A stretch of DNA of 64,000 bases, taken from the NCBI GenBank assembly GCA_027491155.1, contig JAIXWR010000035.1:124001-188000 (forward strand), written 5' to 3'. Within the stretch, counting starts at the first letter, position 1; each line of letters starts with the position of its first letter. This document shows, piece by piece, positions 57,644 through 64,000 of this stretch. The notes beneath the pieces are model-generated. The model saw only the letters and a program-made list of their open reading frames with translations. It did not search any database and was not told the DNA's origin. Both the position numbers and the translations under genes were made by a program. This stretch comes from Verrucomicrobiaceae bacterium. Lineage in GTDB: Bacteria; Verrucomicrobiota; Verrucomicrobiia; Verrucomicrobiales; Akkermansiaceae.

Positions 57644-59461
57644 ATGAGATTCCTCGCCGCCCTCGTTCTCCTCCTCGCGCCCGCCGTCTTCGCGAAGCCC
57701 AACATCCTCTGGATCACCAGCGAGGACAACGCCTCCCACTGGCTCGGCTGCTACGGCAACAAGGATGCCAAAACCCCGCGCCTCGACGCCCTCGCCGCGG
57801 AAGGCATGCGCTTCACCGCCGCCTACTCGAACGCCGCGGTCTGCGCCGTCGCCCGCTCCACCATCCTCAACGGCGTCTACGCCCCCTCCCAGGGCACCCA
57901 GCACATGCGCAGCCGCCACCCCATCCCGGCCGCAATCAAGCCCTACGTCGCATATCTCCGCGAGCAGGGCTACTACTGCACCAACAACTCGAAAACCGAT
58001 TACAACTTCAAGGGCAACGACAACGCCATTTGGGACGAATGCAACGGTCAGGCGCACTACCGCAAGCGCCCCGACGGCAAGCCCTTCTTCGCCATCTTCA
58101 ACCTCACCGAGACCCACGAAAGCTCGCTCTTCCCTCGCAAGAACGAGCCGGCACCGCGCCTCGATCCCTCCAAGATCGACGTCCCGCCCTATCTCCCCGA
58201 CCTGCCGGAAGTCCGCTCCGACATCGCCCGCTATCACGACCGCATGACGGCGATGGACACCCGCGTCGGGGAAATCCTCGACCAACTCGCCAAGGACGGC
58301 CTCGCCGAGGATACCATCATCTTCTACTACTCCGACCACGCCGGCCCCACACCGCGCGGCAAACGCTATCTGGAGGACACCGGCGTCCGCATCCCGCTGA
58401 TCGTCCGCATCCCGGAGAAACACCGCTCGCTCGCCCCCTTCAAGCCCGGTCAGGCGGTCGCCGAGCCGGTCTCTTTCGTCGATCTCGCGCCGACCCTCCT
58501 CTCGCTCATCGGCCAGCCAAAGCCGGACTACATGCAAGGCCGCGCCTTCATCGGTTCCAAGCGCGTCGAAGCGCCGGCCGATCCCGCCGTGTTCCTCTTC
58601 GCCGACCGCTTCGACGAGATCTACGGCATGCGCCGCGGCATCACCGACGGCCGCTGGAAATACATCCGCCGCTTCACGCCCCATCTTCCCGCCGCGCCCT
58701 ACAGTTCCTATCAGTTCGGCATGCCCTCGTGGGTCGCCATCCGCAAGGCATGGGAGGACGGGAAGCTGACCGGCATCCACAAGGCCCTCTGGGAAACCCC
58801 GCAGGCCACCGAGGAACTCTTCGACACCCAGGCCGACCCTTGGGAAATCAAGAACCTCGCCGCCGATCCCGCCCACGCCGATAAGCTCGCAACCCTCCGC
58901 GCGCGGCTGAAGAAAACCATGGCGGAGACCTTCGACACCGGCCTGATCCCCGAGCCGATGTTCAAGAAGCTCGCCGGCTCCGCCACCATCCGCGACCACG
59001 CCCGCAGCCCGGAGTTCCGCCTCCAGCCGGTCCTCGATCTCGCCTTCCTCGCCACTTCTAACAATCCCGCCGACCTCCCCGCCTTCATCACCGCGATGTC
59101 CGCCGCCGACCCGGTCGAGCGCTACTGGGCGATCCAAGGCTGCCTCACCCTCGGCCCCGCCGCCGCCCCGGCCATCGAGGCCTTGCTCAAGGCGCTCGAG
59201 GACAAGGAAGCCGCCAACCGCATCGCCGCCGCCCACGCCCTCCACCTCGCCGGCCGCCCGGACGAGGCCAAGGCCTCCCTGATCGCGAATCTGGATCAAC
59301 GCCTCAACCCGGAGGAGACACAATACCTGCTCAACACGCTGTCCTTCATCAACGCGCTCGATGCCATCCCCGACGCCTGGGTCCGCAAGATCCGCAGCAA
59401 CAGGAAGGCCAACGAATACATCATGCGCATCGCCGACCGCCTCCACGAAGAGCGCCGGTAA
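57644..59461 (+). CDS. Secreted sulfatase-like protein with CAVAR motif and C-terminal helical extension
   Basis: 605 aa. A signal peptide (MRFLAALVLLLAPAVFA) precedes NILWITSEDNASHWLGCYG. The active-site motif is CAVAR in AVCAVARSTILNGVY, where the related planctomycete proteins usually have CAPAR; Pro is replaced by Val. The binding-site YYSDHAGPTPRGKRYLEDTG is typical of the sulfatase group near N-sulfoglucosamine sulfohydrolase. Residues ~490-605 add a helical HEAT-like extension (TLGPAAAPAIEALLKALEDK, ANRIAAAHALHLAGRPDEAK). Function probably desulfation of a glycan, but modification of this Cys needs proof. Confidence 0.88.
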   Translation: MRFLAALVLLLAPAVFAKPNILWITSEDNASHWLGCYGNKDAKTPRLDALAAEGMRFTAAYSNAAVCAVARSTILNGVYAPSQGTQHMRSRHPIPAAIKPYVAYLREQGYYCTNNSKTDYNFKGNDNAIWDECNGQAHYRKRPDGKPFFAIFNLTETHESSLFPRKNEPAPRLDPSKIDVPPYLPDLPEVRSDIARYHDRMTAMDTRVGEILDQLAKDGLAEDTIIFYYSDHAGPTPRGKRYLEDTGVRIPLIVRIPEKHRSLAPFKPGQAVAEPVSFVDLAPTLLSLIGQPKPDYMQGRAFIGSKRVEAPADPAVFLFADRFDEIYGMRRGITDGRWKYIRRFTPHLPAAPYSSYQFGMPSWVAIRKAWEDGKLTGIHKALWETPQATEELFDTQADPWEIKNLAADPAHADKLATLRARLKKTMAETFDTGLIPEPMFKKLAGSATIRDHARSPEFRLQPVLDLAFLATSNNPADLPAFITAMSAADPVERYWAIQGCLTLGPAAAPAIEALLKALEDKEAANRIAAAHALHLAGRPDEAKASLIANLDQRLNPEETQYLLNTLSFINALDAIPDAWVRKIRSNRKANEYIMRIADRLHEERR

Positions 59462-59462
59462 G

Positions 59463-59484
59463 GAAGGCCGACCTTTGGTCGACC
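59463..59484. repeat. Possible REP-like hairpin after the sulfatase operon
   Basis: GGAAGGCCGACCTTTGGTCGACC forms a CCGACC/GGTCG stem right after the stop codon. It lacks an exact GTAG/GGAG head, so it may instead be a terminator-like hairpin without a T run. Confidence 0.35.
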
Positions 59485-59545
59485 CGGCCCCCCGCATGAT
59501 CGCGTGTCTATCGTGATCCTTCAGTTCCGGCGAGTATCCGGAACC

Positions 59546-60049
59546 GTGAAAGAGATCGTGCTCCTTTTCCTCGGCTCGGCCGCCTTCACCGCCGGCCTGC
59601 GTTTCCTCATGCGCCGGCAACGCGATGCCTCGCGGAAGGCCTCCGTCGCCACCCGCGTCCCGGCCGATCAGCAAATCTGCTACCGCACCCTCGCCGAACT
59701 GCTCGGGCCGACCTGTGCCATCGACTGCCAGATCCCCCTCGCCGACCTCTTTGAAGTCCGCCCCGAGCGCGGCCGCCAGCCGCTCTACCGGCACATCGCC
59801 GGACTCCGCCTCGACTTCCTCCTCGCCGACGCCACCACCGGGCTGCCGCTTTGCGGCATCGCGCTCGACGACCACCTGCCGCGCCTTCCCGTCATCGACC
59901 GGCTTTTCGCCTCCCACGACCTCCTGCTCCTGAGGGTGCCGCGCGAGCACCTCGCCCATCCCGGACGGCTGCGCGCCTCGATCGCCCGGCTCAATCGCCC
60001 AGCGCCACGGCATTCGCCGCCGCGTAGTGGTGCGCGTGACTCAGGCTGA
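59546..60049 (+). CDS. DUF2726-like membrane-anchored protein
   Basis: 167 aa. A short N-terminal hydrophobic helix (IVLLFLGSAAFTAGLRFLM) is followed by a compact domain: QQICYRTLAELLGPTCAIDC, CQIPLADLFEVRP, and RHIAGLRLDFLLADATTGLP, ending in PVIDRLFASHDLLLLRVPRE. This resembles DUF2726, found near restriction-like nucleases but of unknown role. The GTG at 59546 places the helix at the N-terminus. The 3' end overlaps acpS on the opposite strand by 59 bases. Confidence 0.7.
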   Translation: MKEIVLLFLGSAAFTAGLRFLMRRQRDASRKASVATRVPADQQICYRTLAELLGPTCAIDCQIPLADLFEVRPERGRQPLYRHIAGLRLDFLLADATTGLPLCGIALDDHLPRLPVIDRLFASHDLLLLRVPREHLAHPGRLRASIARLNRPAPRHSPPRSGARDSG

Positions 60050-60374
60050 TCTTCACCTGCGAGATCCCAATCGCTTCCGCATAGGCCTTGCCCGGCCCGC
60101 TCAAGACCAGCTCCGGCTCGCCGCTTTCCTTGCGCGTGATCTCCATGTCCAGCCAGCCCAGATCCTTGCCGATCCCGGTGCCGAAGGCCTTGGCAATCGC
60201 CTCCTTCGCGGCAAAGCGCGCCGCATAGTGGATCTCCGGCCGCTTCTGGGCATCGCAGTAGGCCCGCTCCCGCTCGGTGAAAATCTTCACCGCGAAGCGC
60301 TCGCCGAATTCCGCCATGGACGAGCCGATGCGCTCGACCTCCACCACGTCGATGCCGATGCCGTGGATTCTCAT
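59991..60374 (-). CDS. acpS: Holo-[acyl-carrier-protein] synthase
   Basis: 127 aa. Transfers phosphopantetheine from CoA to acyl carrier protein. Start GIGIDVVEVERIGSSMAEFG has the catalytic metal-binding Asp, and FAAKEAIAKAFGTGIGKDLG carries the conserved Lys-Glu-Ala block. SLSHAHHYAAANAVALGD is the standard end. Its ATG overlaps the pdxJ stop by 4 bases. Confidence 0.95.
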   Translation of the reverse strand: MRIHGIGIDVVEVERIGSSMAEFGERFAVKIFTERERAYCDAQKRPEIHYAARFAAKEAIAKAFGTGIGKDLGWLDMEITRKESGEPELVLSGPGKAYAEAIGISQVKISLSHAHHYAAANAVALGD

Positions 60375-61120
60375 GCGTCGGGATAGGCGGCCATCAGTTC
60401 CTTCATCTCGCGCACCGCTTCGGTGAAGCCGGTTCGCATCGCCCGCGACACGATGCTGTGCCCGATGTTCAGCTCCGCGAGGTGCGGCACCACGAAGAGC
60501 CGGTAGATGTTCGAGTAGTTGATCCCGTGGCCCGCATTCACCTGGATTCCCGCCGAGTGGCCCGCCTTCGCGGCCTCGATCAGCCGGCCGATCTCCCGCT
60601 CCAGCGCCCCGTCCACCGCGTTGGCGAAACATCCGGTGTGGAGCTCGATCATCTCCGCGCCGCTCGCCGCCGCCGCTTCGATCTGGTGCAGGTCCGGATC
60701 GATGAACAGCGACACGCGGATCCCGCGATCCTGCAAGGTCTCGACGCAAGCCTTCACCTCGGCCTGCCGGCCCGCGACATCGAGCCCGCCCTCGGTGGTC
60801 ACCTCCTCGCGCGTCTCCGGCACCAGGCAGGCGAAGTCCGGCCGCAGCTCCAACGCGAGCCGGGTCATTTCCGCCGTCACGCCCATCTCGAGGTTCACCG
60901 GCAGCGGGCAATGCTTGCGGACCTCGAAGGCATCGCGGTCCTGCATGTGCCGCCGGTCGGCGCGGACGTGGATGGTGATCGAGTCCGCCCCGCCGTCCCG
61001 GGCATCGAGCGCCGCCTGCAGCGGCGAAGGCTCCGCATTCGGCGAATCCGGCAGCAAGGCGTAGCGCGCCTGCCGCAGCGTCGCCACGTGGTCGATGTTC
61101 ACTCCCAAAAGCATGCGCAT
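60371..61120 (-). CDS. pdxJ: Pyridoxine 5'-phosphate synthase
   Basis: 249 aa. Condenses deoxyxylulose phosphate and 3-amino-1-hydroxyacetone phosphate in the last de novo step of vitamin B6 synthesis. Family motifs: LLGVNIDHVATLRQAR, AGADSITIHVRADRRHM-type block (GGADSITIHVRADRRHMQ), VNLEMGVT, VSLFIDPD, IELHTGCFAN and VNAGHGINYSN. The start at 61120 (MRMLLGVNIDH) is the correct one; upstream frame is spurious. pdxJ-acpS is a common conserved pair. Confidence 0.96.
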   Translation of the reverse strand: MRMLLGVNIDHVATLRQARYALLPDSPNAEPSPLQAALDARDGGADSITIHVRADRRHMQDRDAFEVRKHCPLPVNLEMGVTAEMTRLALELRPDFACLVPETREEVTTEGGLDVAGRQAEVKACVETLQDRGIRVSLFIDPDLHQIEAAAASGAEMIELHTGCFANAVDGALEREIGRLIEAAKAGHSAGIQVNAGHGINYSNIYRLFVVPHLAELNIGHSIVSRAMRTGFTEAVREMKELMAAYPDA

Positions 61121-61197
61121 GCCATAGCCCCGCCCTCCCCCGCCCGCACTTGAAAAATCCGGGCATGGGCATCTTGCCGCCGCGCCCGGCAAAGCAT

Positions 61198-61638
61198 TCA
61201 CCACCAGAACCAGAGAGATCGGGAGTTCCCGTGGATCGCCCAATCTCCAGTGCGGCGGAGGATGTCATCGATCCCACGCTCGAACTCGGCCAGTTTCGAA
61301 AGTCCCATTTCAATCAAAAGGTGCCCTTCCCGGTCCTCGATCAGCCAGTGATCCTCCGGGGCATCCGGCCGATACCGGAGTTCCAATCGAACGGCCGGGA
61401 CGCACTTCACGCGACAGCCCGGCACCCTCAGTTGCACCGCCGTGGGAGCCACGAGTTTGAAAGACTTGCCCACCGGAAAGCACGAGGACCGGAATCGCCC
61501 GGCCAGTCCCTTGAGAAACTCACAGCCATCGGGGTCCGCGTTGAGATGATAGCCCGGGTAGTTCCGAGGAAAGCCCTCGTAGTGCCAGACCGACACTCTT
61601 CCGCGATTGTTCCATTGCTCGATCTCGCTCAAGGGCAC
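61198..61638 (-). CDS. Hypothetical protein
   Basis: 146 aa, GTG start. It is unrecognised: no signal peptide or membrane segment; an N-terminal WHYEGFPRNYPGYHLNADPD, a central KSFKLVAPTAVQLRVPG, and a C-terminal HWLIEDREGHLLIEMG followed by a helix and an aromatic tail (SLWFWW). The amino-acid mix and ordered hydrophobic spacing are those of a folded soluble protein. It is divergent from the ATPase gene at 61746. A small partner of that ATPase is possible but unsupported. Confidence 0.6.
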   Translation of the reverse strand: MPLSEIEQWNNRGRVSVWHYEGFPRNYPGYHLNADPDGCEFLKGLAGRFRSSCFPVGKSFKLVAPTAVQLRVPGCRVKCVPAVRLELRYRPDAPEDHWLIEDREGHLLIEMGLSKLAEFERGIDDILRRTGDWAIHGNSRSLWFWW

Positions 61639-61745
61639 GATCGGAATCCACTACTGCATTGAGCGCAAGCTGTCGATTGCCTGGATCGGGCTCCGTCCCC
61701 ACCTAGCCCCTTGTTTTACCGGATTCGTCCGGTCACTATCGCCCC

Positions 61746-63509
61746 GTGAAGCTCTTCCACTACGTCGAGATCGAGAATTTCAAGCGCTACGGGGATCTCC
61801 AGCGCATCGAGCTTGATCACCCTTCCGTTCTCATCGGGCCGAACAACTGTGGCAAGACCAGCGCGCTTCAGGCGATTGCACTATGGTCGATCGGGCTGCG
61901 GACGTGGCGGAGGGAGTCGGAGGATTCCAAGGCGGAAGTGAGAACGGGAAAGGCATTGAACCGGCTGAGCATCCTTGCGGTACCGGTACCGAAGACGCGG
62001 CATTTCTGGAACAATCTGAAGACGGGCAACAAGGATCTGCGGATCACTGTGGCCGTGGACGTCAACGGACGGCCCGAGCCGGTGACGATGATCTTCACGC
62101 ACCATCCCAGCGACGAACTGGTCTATTGCAAGCCTGCTCCGGAGACATTGGCCAACCCGCCCGCATTCGAAACGGCAGCGGCGCTCGAGGTCTCCCTGCT
62201 TTACCCCATGTCCGGCATTTCCGCGGACGAGGCGGTCATCCTGCCGAAACGAATCGAGTATCTGATGGGCCGGGGCAGCACGGCGGAGGTCTTGCGCAAC
62301 GTATGCCTCCAAGTGCTGGAAACCAACGCCTCGGACTGGGATGAGATTTCCGGCCTGATGGAGCGCCTCTTCCATGTGCGCCTTGGCAAGCCTCAGGAGA
62401 ACGAGAAGGGAGGAGTGGATCTCGCCTATGTCCAGCCCGGAACCGCGGGAGACATGGATCTGAGCCTTTCCGGCCGCGGATTCCAACAGATGCTTCTGAT
62501 CTTCGCCCACTTGTATCTCCACCGGGGAAGCGTGCTATTGATCGATGAACCGGACGCGCATCTGGAAATCCTGCGGCAGCGACAAGTCTTCGCCCTGTTG
62601 CGCGACATCGCCCACCGCAACCGCTGCCAGGTCATCCTGGTGACACACTCCGAAGTGGTGCTTGGCGAGGCGCTGGACACCCACCTGACGCTGATCCTCG
62701 ACGGCAGGGTGGACGATCTGGCCAGAAAGACGGAGATCAGGGATGCGCTCAAACACTTCGGTGCCGACCACTATGTGAGAGCGAGGGAAACGGGACACGT
62801 GCTCTATGTCGAAGGCGGCACCGACATCGACATGCTCAGGGCTTTCGCCAGGAAACTGGATCACCCGGTCAGCGGGCTGCTTGAGGACGGGGCACGCCTC
62901 AATGTCTATTACGTTCAAGACAATTTTCCCGGCGGCGACCCAAGCACGGACGAGGTGCTCGAACGGGTGGAAGGCGGATTCGGCAAGACCGCGCGCGAGC
63001 ACTTCAACGCGCTGAAGGTGATGCTTCCCGAGTTGCGGGGACTCGCACTTCACGATCACGACGGCAAGCCAAGACGGGATACCAGTGGCGGCGGACTCAG
63101 GGAGCTGCAATGGCGCCGCTACGAACCGGAGAATTACTTCATTACTCCCGAGCTTCTGCAGCGGTGGGTAGCGGATCGAATGGGCCCTCAGGAACTGTTC
63201 TCCGCCGGCAGCAACTCCGTCATGAACGAACTGCTGGGCGAACTCGTCTTTTCGGAGAACCCGGAGGATCTCGGCACCTTCCTGAAGGCGGACGAACCCA
63301 CTCGCAAAGCCCTGTGGCGCGCCCAAACCCAGTATCTCAAGCTTAGCACCTTCGCCGAAGAATTCTTCCGCCGGGTCGCGATCACGACGGCAACGTCGAT
63401 GCTCATGCGCAAGGGCTCATTGCATGAACTTGTCGACGCTTGCGATGCGGCTGAACTCAACGGGGAGGTAAAGGAGAAGCTCGATGCGCTGCTTGATCTG
63501 CTGTCCTGA
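61746..63509 (+). CDS. OLD-like ABC ATPase with C-terminal TOPRIM-like domain
   Basis: 587 aa. An ABC-type ATPase of the SMC/AAA_21 kind: Walker A LIGPNNCGKTSA, signature-like LSLSGRGFQQM, Walker B VLLIDEPDAHL, and the H-loop LVTHSEVVLG. After ~330 residues a TOPRIM-like start, HVLYVEGGTDIDML (conserved Glu and Asp), is followed by a downstream LRGLALHDHDGK. This is the architecture of OLD-family nucleases, which are used in phage defence; PARIS AriA/B-like fusion is an alternative. The GTG start is at 61746. No confirmed partner gene lies beside it. Confidence 0.82.
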   Translation: MKLFHYVEIENFKRYGDLQRIELDHPSVLIGPNNCGKTSALQAIALWSIGLRTWRRESEDSKAEVRTGKALNRLSILAVPVPKTRHFWNNLKTGNKDLRITVAVDVNGRPEPVTMIFTHHPSDELVYCKPAPETLANPPAFETAAALEVSLLYPMSGISADEAVILPKRIEYLMGRGSTAEVLRNVCLQVLETNASDWDEISGLMERLFHVRLGKPQENEKGGVDLAYVQPGTAGDMDLSLSGRGFQQMLLIFAHLYLHRGSVLLIDEPDAHLEILRQRQVFALLRDIAHRNRCQVILVTHSEVVLGEALDTHLTLILDGRVDDLARKTEIRDALKHFGADHYVRARETGHVLYVEGGTDIDMLRAFARKLDHPVSGLLEDGARLNVYYVQDNFPGGDPSTDEVLERVEGGFGKTAREHFNALKVMLPELRGLALHDHDGKPRRDTSGGGLRELQWRRYEPENYFITPELLQRWVADRMGPQELFSAGSNSVMNELLGELVFSENPEDLGTFLKADEPTRKALWRAQTQYLKLSTFAEEFFRRVAITTATSMLMRKGSLHELVDACDAAELNGEVKEKLDALLDLLS

Positions 63510-63521
63510 GGCACGCGGTGC

Positions 63522-64000
63522 CTACTCCCACTCCTCCAGCGGAAACCTCAGGAAGTACATCGTGCTGATCCCCTCGTAGATCACGCCGAGGTGGCGATCG
63601 CCCGCCGGGGCCAGGCAGGAGTAGCCGAAGCAGCCGCGCGAGTCGTAAAGCCGGTGGTCCTTCTCCGGCCAGGTCAGGCCCTGGTCGGCGGAGCGCTTCA
63701 CGGTCATCGAATGCCGGCCGCTGGTGGCGTCGGGATTCGAGAACCACAGCGCGCCCTTCCACTCGAGCAGACTCGCCATGCACACCGGCTCGCGCAGGGC
63801 CTTGCGGTCGCTGGGATGAAGCTCCCAGGTCTTGCCGAGGTCCTTCGTCACCGCGACCGTCCGCGATCCGCCGCGGTTGTCGCGGCAGTTGATCATGATG
63901 GAGCCGTCCGCCAGCTCCGCGACCTGGGCTTCGGTGGTGTCGCTCTTCACGCCGGTGCCGGGTTGCCACGTTTTGCCGCGATCCTTCGAAAAGATCAGCG
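63522..64000 (-). CDS. Sialidase-like (BNR/Asp-box) protein, C-terminal part (5' end outside window)
   Basis: 159 residues visible; the frame stays open to the window edge on the reverse strand, so the gene continues beyond it. Asp-box units can be read: SKDRGKTW, TKDLGKTW and SADQGLTWPE, spaced as in sialidase beta-propellers. Residues such as GSIMINCRDNRG and FGYSCLAPAGDRHLGVIYEG resemble the exo-alpha-sialidase active-site blades. Substrate may be sialic acid or another sugar acid. Function fits with the nearby sulfatases, though not in one operon. Confidence 0.8.
   Translation of the reverse strand, partial: LIFSKDRGKTWQPGTGVKSDTTEAQVAELADGSIMINCRDNRGGSRTVAVTKDLGKTWELHPSDRKALREPVCMASLLEWKGALWFSNPDATSGRHSMTVKRSADQGLTWPEKDHRLYDSRGCFGYSCLAPAGDRHLGVIYEGISTMYFLRFPLEEWE

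Overview
The window is high-GC DNA (roughly two thirds G+C) from a bacterium that most resembles a member of the Verrucomicrobiota, probably a relative of Luteolibacter, Haloferula or Verrucomicrobium. The pointers are five sulfatases around a planctomycete/verrucomicrobial-type ECF sigma factor and FecR-like regulator, secreted proteins with calcium-binding type-3 repeats, an SSS transporter in a galactose cassette, and abundant intergenic REP-like and heptad repeats. This placement is inferred from gene content; no rRNA gene is present.

Layout. 1-2.8 kb: kup 3' end, truA and a CCA-adding enzyme. 2.8-7.2 kb: a compact aldH / crtP-crtQ-crtO cluster that closely parallels the late steps of staphyloxanthin synthesis (C30 carotenoid oxidation, glycosylation, acylation). 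7.3-14.5 kb: a proline-rich protein, polA, a COG2509 flavoprotein and four small genes (thioesterase, DoxX, KH/R3H protein, GAF). 14.5-19.3 kb: an island of three unrecognised or secreted genes between imperfect 32-bp direct repeats; it includes a metalloprotease gene cut by an in-frame amber codon just after the zinc motif. 19.4-24 kb: galM, sodium/sugar symporter and galK. 24-30 kb: a reverse-strand housekeeping run (rpoZ, smpB, plsC-like, TrkA-C, rpsO, pnp). 30-35 kb: a lipoprotein and a pqiAABC-type envelope lipid transport operon. 35-38 kb: L,D-transpeptidase, rhodanese, dtd and two membrane proteins. 38.5-45.7 kb: a four-gene overlapping operon (MmeI-like DNA methyltransferase, DUF1016/PD-(D/E)XK protein, SF2 helicase, GIY-YIG nuclease), the best candidate for an incompletely described restriction/defence system. 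46-49 kb: valS, preceded by a structured RNA and an intrinsic terminator. 49-59.5 kb: a sulfatase locus, three genes on the reverse strand and two on the forward strand, with the ECF/FecR/EF-hand genes between them. 59.5-61.1 kb: DUF2726, acpS and pdxJ. 61.2-64 kb: a hypothetical gene, an OLD-like ATPase/TOPRIM gene and the end of a sialidase-like gene.

Two repeat systems run through the intergenic space. The first is short hairpins headed by GTAG or GGAG, mostly in inverted pairs like bacterial REP/BIME elements; one is translated inside polA, and two supply the TAG stop codon of a gene. The second is tandem arrays with a 7-base period (units such as AAGTTCC, GTCTTGC and ACTGATC), which touch the start or end of several genes. 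Start codons were moved inward from the longest reading frame wherever signal peptides, family N-termini or operon overlaps argued for it. Most genes lie in short, tightly overlapping operons (ATGA or TGATG junctions). No rRNA, complete tRNA, CRISPR array, transposase or phage gene was seen.
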